This document shows, in pieces, positions 50,800 through 59,382 of a stretch of 64,000 bases of DNA (positions are counted from its first letter, which is position 1; every line of letters begins with the position of its first letter). This DNA is from Chloroflexota bacterium (GTDB taxonomy: Bacteria > Chloroflexota > UBA11872), in assembly GCA_026707585.1 (NCBI GenBank), contig JAPOWQ010000025.1:62001-126000 (forward strand), given 5' to 3'. The notes beneath the pieces are model-generated. The model saw only the letters and a program-made list of their open reading frames with translations, had not been told where the DNA came from and did not search any database. The translations under genes were made by a program, and so were the position numbers.

Positions 50800-51939
50800 A
50801 TGATTGATTGGCTCGGAATCGAACACCTCTTTGAGCTTACCCCGACGGAAGCGGTTCTCGGCTTCTTCACCCCGCTGATTATCTTTGCCGTACTCTTTGT
50901 CGTGCAGCTCATCCTTCCGGGAATCCGCGTTACCGGCTACGTCACTAATCCCGAGACCGGCACACCGCGCAACTACCGGCTCAACGGACTCCTGGTGTAT
51001 GCAATTGCGGTCATCGTCTGGGCGTTCGAGCTCACTGGAATGCCGCGTGAGTGGTTCTATCAGTCCTCCGTCTACGCCGTCGCCGGCGGAACGGTGGTCG
51101 TCGCCATAGCTACCCTCATAGCCGTCTTCAGCCAGCCGAAGGACGAAACCGACAACCCCATTGCCGCGTTCTGGCTCGGGCGCGTCCAGGAACTCTCGTT
51201 CTTGAAGGAGCGCATCGACCTGAAAATGTACTTCTACGTCGTCGGCGGAACCATGTTTTCGCTCAACGCCCTGTCCGCGGCAGCCTGGCACCTGGAGCGC
51301 TTTGGCGAAAACGCCAATCCTGGGGTTTTCCTGGTGGCCGCGTTCTATACGTATTACGTAACGGACTACTTCATCTTTGAACGTGTCCAACTCTATACCT
51401 TTGATGTGATCTACGAGAAGCTCGGCTTCAAGATGTTCTGGGGCGGCCTCATGGTCTACGGCTGGGTCTACATCCTCCCCCTCTGGGGCATGGCCGCGCA
51501 TCCCAGCCCTGGATTCTCCACGGTCTGGACGTACGTCTGGCTCATCGCGGCGGCGGCCGTGTACTTGACCGGGTGGGTGATTTCCCGTGGCGCCAACATG
51601 CAGAAATACACCTTCAAGCGCTGGCCCGATCGCAAGTTCCTTGGGCTCATCCAGCCGGAGTACATCCAGGCCGGCGACCGCAAGATCCTGGTCAACGGCT
51701 TCTGGGGCGCGTCCCGCCACATGAATTACCTCGGCGAGTGGTTCCACTCCTCCGCCATCGCGCTGGCCTTCGGCCACTTCACCAATCTCTGGGCCTGGAC
51801 CTACTTCATCTGGATCGTCACCCTCTTCGTCATCCGCCAGCGCGAGGACGACCACTACTGTGCCCAGAAGTACGGCCCTGAGAAGTGGGCCGAATACCAG
51901 GCCCGCGTCAAATACCGCATCTGCCCCTGGATCTACTGA
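50800..51939 (+). CDS. ERG4/ERG24-family sterol reductase, copy 1
   Basis: A 379-residue membrane protein with eight to ten helices. Family hallmarks are RNYRLNGLLVY (residues 57-67, the YxLNG motif), ERIDLKMYFYVVGG (the IDLKM block), ILVNGFWGASRHMNYLGEWF (296-315, the LLxSGxWGxxRHxNYxGE motif) and DDHYCAQKYGPEKWAEYQAR followed by VKYRICPWIY at the end. These NADPH-dependent enzymes reduce C14, C7 or C24(28) double bonds of sterols (delta14-reductase, DHCR7, ERG4). Which bond is reduced cannot be told from sequence by eye. A paralogue of identical length follows 124 bases later. Confidence 0.88.
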   Translation: MIDWLGIEHLFELTPTEAVLGFFTPLIIFAVLFVVQLILPGIRVTGYVTNPETGTPRNYRLNGLLVYAIAVIVWAFELTGMPREWFYQSSVYAVAGGTVVVAIATLIAVFSQPKDETDNPIAAFWLGRVQELSFLKERIDLKMYFYVVGGTMFSLNALSAAAWHLERFGENANPGVFLVAAFYTYYVTDYFIFERVQLYTFDVIYEKLGFKMFWGGLMVYGWVYILPLWGMAAHPSPGFSTVWTYVWLIAAAAVYLTGWVISRGANMQKYTFKRWPDRKFLGLIQPEYIQAGDRKILVNGFWGASRHMNYLGEWFHSSAIALAFGHFTNLWAWTYFIWIVTLFVIRQREDDHYCAQKYGPEKWAEYQARVKYRICPWIY

Positions 51940-52063
51940 GCCAAGACCTAGTGAGTACCGAAAGGCGTGCCGCCGACCCTGCGAGGAGAGGCTGGCCACT
52001 CATTGACCGCTTCCATCCTCGTCTCCATAATCGCTGCGGCACTGGAAGTTGGGGGAACCGATC

Positions 52064-53203
52064 ATGATTGAATGGCTGGGTATCGAACACCTTTTCGAGC
52101 TTTCCCCCACCGAAGCGATCCTAGGCTTCCTGACTCCGCTCGCAGTCTTCGTTGTGTTCTTCATCGCCCAGGTCGTTCTTCCGGCCCGCCGGGTTCCCGG
52201 CTACGTCATCAATCCTGAGACGGGGCAACCCCGCAACTATCGGCTTAACGGTCTCCTCGTCTTCATCATCGCCATCGTCGTATGGGCGACCGAAGTCACC
52301 GGCATGCCACGCGATTGGTTCTACCGATCCTCGGTCTACGCTGTGGCCGGGGGCACCGTATTCGCAGCGCTCATTGCACTCGTGGCCATGCTCAGCCAAC
52401 CGCGAGGCGAGATCAAGAATCCGCTGCATGCCTTCTGGACCGGCCGCTCCCTCGAGCACTCGCTGATCAATGAACGCTTTGATCTGAAGATGTACCTCTA
52501 CGTCGTCGGCGGCACCATGCTGGTGCTCAATGCCCTCTCAGGCGCCGCGTGGCACTACGAACGCTTCGGTGACAACTTCAATCCCGGCGTCTTTCTGTAC
52601 ACCGCGTTCTTCACGCTCTACATCTTCGACTACTTCATCTTCGAACGCGTCCAGCTCTACACCTACGACCTGATTCACGAAAAGCTCGGCTTCAAGTTGA
52701 TCTGGGGCGGACTCATCATCTACGGCTGGATGTACATCCTCCCGCTCTGGGGCATGGCCGTCTATCCGAACCCCGAGTTCCCGACGGCCTGGACCTACGT
52801 GTGGCTCATCGGAACGGGCCTGCTCCTCGTCTTCGGCTGGTCCATCTCGCGCGGCGGCAACCTGCAGAAATACTGGTTCAAGCGCTGGCCCGACCGCAAG
52901 TTCCTCGGGATCATCGAGCCCGAGTACATCCAGGCCGGCGACCGCAAGATCCTCTGCAGCGGATTCTGGGGCGCGGCCCGCCACTTCAACTACATGGGCG
53001 AAGGATTTGCCTGCTTTGCCATCGGCCTGTCGTTCGGTCACTTCACCAATCTGTGGGCCTGGACCTACTTCATCTTCATCGTCTCGCTGTTCACCTGGCG
53101 ACAATGGGACGACGAGGCGCACTGCGCCGAGAAGTACGGCGAGGAAAAGTGGGCCGAATACAAGGCCCGGGTCAAGTACCGCATCTGCCCCTGGGTCTAC
53201 TGA
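52064..53203 (+). CDS. ERG4/ERG24-family sterol reductase, copy 2
   Basis: A 379-residue close paralogue of the preceding gene: MIEWLGIEHLFELSPTEAIL versus MIDWLGIEHLFELTPTEAVL at the start, and the same RNYRLNG, FDLKMYLYVVGG, GFWGAARHFNYMGEGF and EKWAEYKARVKYRICPWVY motifs. The replacement of H-M-N-Y-L by H-F-N-Y-M beside the invariant Arg-His is in the cofactor/substrate region and could alter specificity. ATG 52064 follows GGGGGA; the leaders before both copies are also alike, indicating a tandem duplication that included the promoter. Confidence 0.88.
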   Translation: MIEWLGIEHLFELSPTEAILGFLTPLAVFVVFFIAQVVLPARRVPGYVINPETGQPRNYRLNGLLVFIIAIVVWATEVTGMPRDWFYRSSVYAVAGGTVFAALIALVAMLSQPRGEIKNPLHAFWTGRSLEHSLINERFDLKMYLYVVGGTMLVLNALSGAAWHYERFGDNFNPGVFLYTAFFTLYIFDYFIFERVQLYTYDLIHEKLGFKLIWGGLIIYGWMYILPLWGMAVYPNPEFPTAWTYVWLIGTGLLLVFGWSISRGGNLQKYWFKRWPDRKFLGIIEPEYIQAGDRKILCSGFWGAARHFNYMGEGFACFAIGLSFGHFTNLWAWTYFIFIVSLFTWRQWDDEAHCAEKYGEEKWAEYKARVKYRICPWVY

Positions 53204-53253
53204 ACCGGGCGCTCCGCGCACTCCAGATAGCGTGCCGCCCGCGGTCGCTGCCC

Positions 53254-54126
53254 TCAGATCCGGTAAATCTCCTCCGCCGTCCCCGAGAACAGCCGGATCT
53301 GCTCGTCCCGGCTGAAGTCGGCAACGATCTCCGTGTAGGCGTCGATCACCGCGTCGTAGGTGCTCCACAGCCAGTCCACCGGCCAGTTGGTGCCGAAGAA
53401 GCAGCGCTCCACGCCCACGGTCTCGATCGAAGCCAGCACGTAGGGCCGAATGCTGTCGACCGTCCAGTCGTGGTCGCCCATGCCCAGGCCCGAGATCTTC
53501 CAGCGGACGTTGTCGCAACTGGCCGCGATGGCCACGCCGCGTTTCCAGTTCTCGAAGTACTCCGCCGACCGCTCATCGGGATATCCGGTGTGATCCACCA
53601 CGATCGTGATGTTCGGAAACTTATGGGCCAGATCCCGCACCTTCTCCATGTCCTGCCACTGGGCCGGCATGCTCGACACCAGGTTAAACTGCTCAAAGAG
53701 CGCAAAACCCCGGTGGTAGTCGGGCTCAACCAGGTAGTCCCCATGCGAGAAGTCCCGGATCCCCCGCATGTTCGGCGACTGGCAGTGACGCTCCAGCAAC
53801 TCGCCCACGCGGGGATCCCGCAGGTCCGCGTGCGCCACGATCCCATGCGGAAAGCCGGTCCGCTCCGCCGCCTCCTGCAGCCACTCCGTCTCCGTCACCG
53901 GATCCGGGCTGCCGATCGCCGCCTGCACGTGCACCGCCTTGGTAACGTTCGCGTTTCGGGTCTCGGCGATATAGTCCTCGGCGACGTAGTTCCGCTCGGC
54001 GAGTTTCTGAATCTGCCACCCCAGCGTGTGATGCGGAACTCCCGGCTGCCAATGGCCGTACACCAGCTCCGGGTGCTGCATGTCGTAGAGGTGAATGTGC
54101 GTATCGACGAACGCCAGCTTGTCCAT
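53254..54126 (-). CDS. Amidohydrolase-2 family (lactonase-like) enzyme
   Basis: A 290-residue TIM-barrel protein: AFVDTHIHLYDMQHPELVY (D-x-H-x-H), GFPHGIVAHADLRDPRVGEL, ITIVVDHTGYPDE and VERCFFGTNWPVDWLWSTY in order. This pattern matches the PF04909 subgroup containing sugar lactonases and 2-pyrone-4,6-dicarboxylate hydrolase-like enzymes; members with GTN/GSN instead of GSD in the last motif are common. The ATG at 54126 has AGGAG upstream. It is convergent with the sterol reductase gene. Confidence 0.87.
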   Translation of the reverse strand: MDKLAFVDTHIHLYDMQHPELVYGHWQPGVPHHTLGWQIQKLAERNYVAEDYIAETRNANVTKAVHVQAAIGSPDPVTETEWLQEAAERTGFPHGIVAHADLRDPRVGELLERHCQSPNMRGIRDFSHGDYLVEPDYHRGFALFEQFNLVSSMPAQWQDMEKVRDLAHKFPNITIVVDHTGYPDERSAEYFENWKRGVAIAASCDNVRWKISGLGMGDHDWTVDSIRPYVLASIETVGVERCFFGTNWPVDWLWSTYDAVIDAYTEIVADFSRDEQIRLFSGTAEEIYRI

Positions 54127-54203
54127 GAGCGTGTCTCCTGCCTCGAACGTCAGCACGGCACCGCTTGTGCTCTGGCTCCGTTGCCATTCGGAGGCCTGGG
54201 GCC

Positions 54204-54851
54204 GTGATCCCGGCGACGGATCCAGAGGCCGACTACCACGCGTTGGTGAGACGAGGATATGACGCCTGCGCCCGGTCGTACCACGAGGCTCGCAAGACGC
54301 AGGCTCCGACCGAGTTGCAAGAACTAATGGATCGGCTGGACGACGCTGCCGCAGTCCTGGATCTTGGCTGCGGCGCAGGCATTCCGATTGCCAGGTCGCT
54401 TGCCGCACGTCACCGCGTGACCGGGGTCGATATCTCGCAGGCGATGGTCGACATGGCCCGGCGCAACGTACCCGCCGGCGACTTCATATGCGCCGACGTC
54501 GCGTCGATCGGCTTCGACCCGTCCAGCTTCGATGCCGTCGTCGCCATCTGCTCCATCTTCCACCTGCCTCGAGAGCAGCAGCCGGCGCTATTCCAAAGAC
54601 TTCACCGCTGGCTCAGGCCCGGCGGATATCTCCTCTGCACCCTGAGTCACCACAACGAAGCGGGCTACACCGAGGATGACTTCTTCGGAGTGACCATGTA
54701 CTGGAGCAACTACAGCCTCGACGAATACTTGGAAACTCTGGCCGGCGTTGGATTCAACGTGCTTGAGACTTCGTCAACGGCCCGCGGCATTGAAGAAACT
54801 ACGCTGGAAGTCACCAAGGACCATCCATTAGTCCTTGCCCAAACGCGCTGA
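54204..54851 (+). CDS. Class I SAM-dependent methyltransferase
   Basis: A 215-residue methyltransferase: ADYHALVRRGYDACARSYHE, then AAVLDLGCGAGIPIARSLAA (motif I), VTGVDISQAMVDMARRNVPA, FDAVVAICSIFHLPREQQPA and LRPGGYLLCTLSHHN. It belongs with UbiE/MTase_11-type small-molecule methyltransferases. The GTG start at 54204 has GGAGG nine bases earlier. The substrate is unknown; proximity to the sterol region is suggestive only. Confidence 0.87.
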   Translation: MIPATDPEADYHALVRRGYDACARSYHEARKTQAPTELQELMDRLDDAAAVLDLGCGAGIPIARSLAARHRVTGVDISQAMVDMARRNVPAGDFICADVASIGFDPSSFDAVVAICSIFHLPREQQPALFQRLHRWLRPGGYLLCTLSHHNEAGYTEDDFFGVTMYWSNYSLDEYLETLAGVGFNVLETSSTARGIEETTLEVTKDHPLVLAQTR

Positions 54852-54867
54852 CGCTTTCCGCTCAGCC

Positions 54868-55935
54868 CTACTCAGCTGCCGTTCCCCGCCGATTCGCCAT
54901 CGACCTCGGCGTCAACTCGAACAGCGGCTCCTCGCCTTCGAAGAACCGCTCCAGCTCATCCACCATCAGGCTGACAAAGCGATGCCGGCTCGCCAGCGTC
55001 ACTCCCGCGATGTGCGGGCTCAGGAAGACGTTCGGCAGCGCGACGATCTCGCTGTCCGGCGGAATTGGCTCCGGGTCGAACACGTCCAGCCCCGCCACGA
55101 TGTCCCCGCGCTTGAGACGCTCGATCAACGCGTCGCTGTCCACCACGACACCGCGCGATACGTTCACAAACACCGCGTCTGGAGGAATCAGGTCCAATTC
55201 CCGCTGCCTGATCATTCCCTCAGTTGCGGGCGTCTGCGGCGCCAGGCAGACGATCACGTCGGACTTGGAGAGCACGTTGTCCAGCGACGTCTTCACCACC
55301 CCGATTGCATCCGGCATCTCGCTCGCCAGGTACGGGTCGTGAACCCGAACCTCCACCTCGAACGGTTCCAGCAGCTTCACCAGCCGCCGCCCGATGTGCC
55401 CGCACCCGATCAGCCCAACCCGCTTGCCGGTCAGCTCGCCATGCACGAACCCAAAATCGTCGCGTGCCGGCTTCGCCGTGTCTCCCGCCAGGATGTTCCT
55501 GAAGCTCTCGCCCGCATTCCGCAGCGAAATCAGGATCAGCCCCAGCGCCCACTCCGCCACCGGGTATGACGACCCATGCGTCGTATCCACCGTCCGTATC
55601 CCCCGCGCCCACGCCGCCTCCACGTCAATCCGGTACGCAAACCGGTCCCCCTCCAACTCACCGACGATCTTCAGCTTCGGCGCCGCGTCCATAACCTCCG
55701 CACTGACCCTCGGCGACCCATGCGACACCACCACCGCGTCCACCTCGCCCACCTTCGCCATCAGCTGCCTGATCGCCCGCGCATCCTCATTCGCCCCAAA
55801 CGCCTCCCCGCCCTCCAGCTCCAACCACTCCCACTCCGCCACCGCCGACAACCGCTCCAGGTCCTCCGCCAGAAAACTCAGGTCGCGCACCTCGCGGCTG
55901 CACACGAGTAGAACCTTCGGCCGGGGTCTCGTCAT
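54868..55935 (-). CDS. D-isomer-specific 2-hydroxyacid dehydrogenase
   Basis: A 355-residue enzyme. The NAD-binding motif is GKRVGLIGCGHIGRRLVKLL. Catalytic Arg is in AVFVNVSRGVVVDSDALIER, Glu lies in the GLDVFDPEPIP region, and His is in VFLSPHIAGVTLAS. It reduces 2-keto acids to D-2-hydroxy acids or the reverse, with the substrate set by the less conserved N-terminal domain. It is convergent with the methyltransferase (16 bases apart). Confidence 0.92.
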   Translation of the reverse strand: MTRPRPKVLLVCSREVRDLSFLAEDLERLSAVAEWEWLELEGGEAFGANEDARAIRQLMAKVGEVDAVVVSHGSPRVSAEVMDAAPKLKIVGELEGDRFAYRIDVEAAWARGIRTVDTTHGSSYPVAEWALGLILISLRNAGESFRNILAGDTAKPARDDFGFVHGELTGKRVGLIGCGHIGRRLVKLLEPFEVEVRVHDPYLASEMPDAIGVVKTSLDNVLSKSDVIVCLAPQTPATEGMIRQRELDLIPPDAVFVNVSRGVVVDSDALIERLKRGDIVAGLDVFDPEPIPPDSEIVALPNVFLSPHIAGVTLASRHRFVSLMVDELERFFEGEEPLFELTPRSMANRRGTAAE

Positions 55936-56006
55936 GACTCTTCCTTCTACCTTCGACGCACTTCAGCGGGCCACGCTTCGCACCCGCAACCCTGCCCCAT
56001 CCGCTC

Positions 56007-56765
56007 TCAGCGCACCACGCCCACCGTCAGCGACACCACGTACCCATCGCCTGTCGACGTCAGTTTCCCCGTCAGCGCTTGCAGTGCGGTGTCGTTTCGC
56101 CCGACTGAATCGTTCGTATTCCTCGTTCCGCGAGGCCCGCGCGCGGAATAGGGCTCGGACTCGAATACGTCGTCGGAGACCTCATCCGGAAAGTACAGCT
56201 GCGACGCGATCAGCCGCCCTTCGCTCGTGAACGCCCTGAAGTGAATGTGAACCGTCCGACCCGGATACCACCCCGGATAAATCGTCTCGAACTCCACCTG
56301 CCCCTCGGCGTCCGTCACTTGCCGCCCGCGCAGGAACGTCTCGCCCGAGGTATCCGCGCGATCGTCGCCCTGTCCCGGATACCCCGAGTACTGCCCCGCC
56401 GCATCCGTATGCCAGATATCCACAAACACGTCGCGAATCGGCTCACACGAACCCGCCGCCACAAACCGCAACGCCACCAGCAACGGCGTCCCCGGTTTCC
56501 CTTCCGTGATCTCCCGCCGCATCTCACCGATATCGAAATAGAAAGGCCCCTCCGTCTGCCGCGGCGACGCCTCGCAGTTGGTCAGGGGAACCTCGGCAAC
56601 GGCCGCCGCGCCAGCCGTAGGCGCAGAGGCCGGCTCCGTGAAGGCTTCGCCTGCCGGTGTCGTAGCAACGCCGCTGATCGGCGCCTCGCTGTCGGTATCG
56701 CACGCCGCCAGGACCACGCAGGACGCCAGGACCGTCGCCAGTATCAAGCCTCTAACCAACTTCAT
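56007..56765 (-). CDS. Secreted lipoprotein with intradiol ring-cleavage dioxygenase-like domain
   Basis: A 252-residue protein. The signal is MKLVRGLILATVLASCVVLA with lipobox LAAC, so the mature protein is lipid-anchored outside the cytoplasmic membrane. The dioxygenase core begins SPRQTEGPFYFD and holds likely Fe(III) ligands Tyr in AAGQYSGYPGQG and Tyr/His/His in YPGWYPGRTVHIHFRAF. Classical family members (protocatechuate, catechol dioxygenases) are cytoplasmic, but exported versions of unknown substrate are common. The ATG at 56765 starts the signal peptide. Confidence 0.87.
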   Translation of the reverse strand: MKLVRGLILATVLASCVVLAACDTDSEAPISGVATTPAGEAFTEPASAPTAGAAAVAEVPLTNCEASPRQTEGPFYFDIGEMRREITEGKPGTPLLVALRFVAAGSCEPIRDVFVDIWHTDAAGQYSGYPGQGDDRADTSGETFLRGRQVTDAEGQVEFETIYPGWYPGRTVHIHFRAFTSEGRLIASQLYFPDEVSDDVFESEPYSARGPRGTRNTNDSVGRNDTALQALTGKLTSTGDGYVVSLTVGVVR

Positions 56766-56947
56766 GGCTTCTCCACGCGCGTCGCCTCTCGCCGTTCCTA
56801 GCAGCCGGTCCGACCAATGCCTGAGCGCAGCGCAATGGCCGCTCTTCAAGACTAGCCTGCGCTACCCGCGTCCCCGGCCGGAGATCTCGTCCAGTTGCCG
56901 AGTCCTAGGACGGCGATGTCGCGTCCCTGGCCGCAGCTCCAATCAGG

Positions 56948-57574
56948 TCAGCCGCTTTCTCCAGTTCGTGAATTGACTTTGAGCCCGCTCCAGATCGTCT
57001 CCACCGTCTGCTCGATCCGCTGCCTTGGATCGCCGGAGGCCATGACGTGATTGGCCAGCACCGACCCGATTAGCGCGTCCACGGCAACATCCAGGTCGGC
57101 GTCGGCCCGGATCTCCCCCCGCTCCACGCCACGTTGAAGGACCTTGATCGCTTCACGTCGACGCGGCCGGAAGATTCGCTTTCGGAACGTCTCCAGGAGA
57201 CCGGGATTGCGACGCTCCTCGATCAAGAGCGCGCCGATCATGGCGAATCCGGCGCGCTGGAGGGCGGGCTGGAAGCTCGCCAGCATTTCAATGATGTCGG
57301 TGCGTGCGCTGCCGGTGTTCGGCAGCGGCCCAAAGTCCCCCCGCAGAGAGCGCACGGCTGCGGCCGCCAGTTCGGCCTTGGACGGGTAACGCCGATAGAT
57401 CGCCGTCTTGCCCACGCCGGCGGCGGCTGCCACGCCCTCAACCGACATGCCGGCGTAGCCGTGGGCCGTCAGCAGCCGGAGCGTGGCCTGCAGTATCGAT
57501 CGATCGACATCCGGATCGCGCGGCCGGCCGGGCCTGGCGCTCTTTCGACGCGAGGTGTCGTCCGCTACCGTCAA
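56948..57574 (-). CDS. TetR-family transcriptional regulator
   Basis: A 208-residue repressor. The helix-turn-helix is in ILQATLRLLTAHGYAGMSVE and GVAAAAGVGKTAIYRRYPSK (residues about 27-66), followed by an all-helical ligand domain with VDALIGSVLANHVMASGDP. The ATG overlaps the stop of the MFS exporter gene by four bases (ATGA), so it is the second gene of that operon and likely represses it through the dyad at 59207-59222. Confidence 0.9.
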   Translation of the reverse strand: MTVADDTSRRKSARPGRPRDPDVDRSILQATLRLLTAHGYAGMSVEGVAAAAGVGKTAIYRRYPSKAELAAAAVRSLRGDFGPLPNTGSARTDIIEMLASFQPALQRAGFAMIGALLIEERRNPGLLETFRKRIFRPRRREAIKVLQRGVERGEIRADADLDVAVDALIGSVLANHVMASGDPRQRIEQTVETIWSGLKVNSRTGESG

Positions 57575-59178
57575 CTTGGCGACACCGTCGGGGCTTCGCC
57601 AACTTCGGAATCGGCGCCACGGTGTTCCGATTCCACGGGCGTCACGCTGGGAAGATGACGTGCCGGCAGATACCGCGCGATAAGTACGGACCCGGCCACC
57701 GCCACGCCCGCCGACACCAGCACCGCTATGCCAAGCGCGTCGGTGAACGCCACGTCCGCTGCGGCCGCCAACTCCGCACCAACCGGGTCGGGCAGCATCG
57801 ATGCAATCCGGGATGCCGCGCCAACGGAGTCGCTGGCGGCTTCGGCCGCTTCCGGCGGAAGACCCGCCACCGCGGCATCCATGCGTCCGCTGTAAGCCGT
57901 GTTGATCACCGAGCCGATCACCGCCACGCCAAAGGCGCCCGACACCTGGCGCGTCACATCGTTCATGGCCGAGGCAATGCCGGCGTTGGCCTCCGGCACA
58001 GCCCCCATCACGGCGTCGGTCGACGGCGCCATCACGTTTCCCATGCTCAGCGCCAGGCAGAAAAAGGTCACGCCAATGACCACGTAGGACGTGTCGGGCT
58101 GCCAGAGCGCGATCGTCGCCATGATTCCCCCCACGAAGACGAGGCCCGTGGCAACCACGCGTTTGCTACCCACCCTGCCGACGATGCGATGGCTCAGGCC
58201 GGCGCCCATGGCCATGCCCACGGCCACCGGCAGCATCCGCAGGCCCGCCTCCAGCGGGGTAAACCCCTGAACGAACTGAAGGTATTGCGTCAGGCCGAAC
58301 ACCATGCCGAAAAGGGCGAAGAACCCGATCGAAATCGCGCCAGCCCCGGCGGAGAAGCGGGGATTTTTGAAGAAGTCGAGATTCAACATCGGGTGGTCGG
58401 TCTTGATTTCCCAGGCGATGAACGCCCCCATCAGCGCCGCGCCAACGACGAATCCGGCGATCACCAGGCCGTCGGTCCACCCGCGTACCGGCGCCTCGAT
58501 GATTGAGAAGACCAGCACCGTGACGGCCGAAATGGACAGCACGGCGCCCAGGATGTCGAGGGATCTTGGGTGCGGATCCCGGCTCTCCGGAACCAGCACG
58601 AGTCCCGCCAGCAGCGCTACCGCAACGATCGGCACGTTGATGAAGAACACCGAACCCCACCAGAAGTACTCGAGCAAGAGGCCGCCGGTGACGGGTCCCA
58701 GCCCGATCCCCAGGCCGGCCACCGCCGCCCAGATGCCGATGGCCTTGCCGCGCTCCTCTCGCGGGAATACGTGGGTCAGGATTGACAGGGTCGACGGCAT
58801 GATCAACGCGCCCCCGATTCCCATCACGGCCCGCGCGGCAATCAGCTGTTCGCTCGACTGCGCGAATGCCGCAAAGAAGCTCGCCAGGCCAAACACCACC
58901 AGCCCGACCTGCAGCGCCCGCTTGCGCCCGTACCGGTCCCCCAGCGAGCCCATCAGCAGCAGCAGGCCGGCGAACACCAGGATGTACGCGTCCACCATCC
59001 ACTGCAGCAGCGTCGCGGTTGCGCTGAACTCGCGCTGCAGCGTCGGGATGGCGACATTGAGAATCGTGTTGTCCAGCCCGATGATCAGCAGGCTCATTGA
59101 CAGAATGCCCAGGGTCCACCAGCGCCGCCGGTAGGTGGCTGACGCCGGAGAGGCTGGCGGCAATTCGACCGCTCCCAT
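57571..59178 (-). CDS. MFS drug exporter, DHA2 (14-TM, EmrB/QacA) type
   Basis: A 535-residue protein with 14 predicted helices. Motifs: LLIIGLDNTILNVAIPTLQR (TM1, motif D1), LLMGSLGDRYGRKRALQVGL (motif A), ARAVMGIGGALIMPSTLSIL (motif B) and GIWAAVAGLGIGLGPVTGGL (motif C). It is a proton-driven exporter of hydrophobic compounds. The ATG at 59178 follows GAGGAG; an upstream ATG at 59229 lies inside the probable operator and is disfavoured. Its regulator is encoded directly downstream. Confidence 0.92.
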   Translation of the reverse strand: MGAVELPPASPASATYRRRWWTLGILSMSLLIIGLDNTILNVAIPTLQREFSATATLLQWMVDAYILVFAGLLLLMGSLGDRYGRKRALQVGLVVFGLASFFAAFAQSSEQLIAARAVMGIGGALIMPSTLSILTHVFPREERGKAIGIWAAVAGLGIGLGPVTGGLLLEYFWWGSVFFINVPIVAVALLAGLVLVPESRDPHPRSLDILGAVLSISAVTVLVFSIIEAPVRGWTDGLVIAGFVVGAALMGAFIAWEIKTDHPMLNLDFFKNPRFSAGAGAISIGFFALFGMVFGLTQYLQFVQGFTPLEAGLRMLPVAVGMAMGAGLSHRIVGRVGSKRVVATGLVFVGGIMATIALWQPDTSYVVIGVTFFCLALSMGNVMAPSTDAVMGAVPEANAGIASAMNDVTRQVSGAFGVAVIGSVINTAYSGRMDAAVAGLPPEAAEAASDSVGAASRIASMLPDPVGAELAAAADVAFTDALGIAVLVSAGVAVAGSVLIARYLPARHLPSVTPVESEHRGADSEVGEAPTVSPS

Positions 59179-59206
59179 ACCTTGCTGGCTCCTCTGATAT
59201 CGAAAC

Positions 59207-59222
59207 GATACCGTCTCGTATC
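59207..59222. promoter_or_regulatory. Probable TetR operator of the MFS exporter operon
   Basis: GATAC-CGTCTC-GTATC is an inverted repeat lying 29 bases upstream of the exporter ATG. The flank GATATCGAAAC extends the symmetry partly. On the minus strand TTGACA occurs about 25-30 bases further upstream and TATA-like bases overlap the dyad, which fits repression by occlusion of the promoter. Confidence 0.6.
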
Positions 59223-59382
59223 TATACATTGCGAGGCCGGCCGTGTCGTGTCAAGGCGAAGCAATTGACGCCGCCGACGGCCGTCCCAGCTATCGGCGCC
59301 GCGAGTTCCTCGTCAGGCGGTCACTGACGGATCGATCGTCCCGGCCTGTCGCCCCGGCGCCCGGGACTCGACGAACCAACGC

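Noticed and set aside
52801-54207. 468-codon plus-strand frame spanning the second reductase end and the amidohydrolase
   Set aside because: It crosses two well-supported genes on both strands and has no domain similarity.
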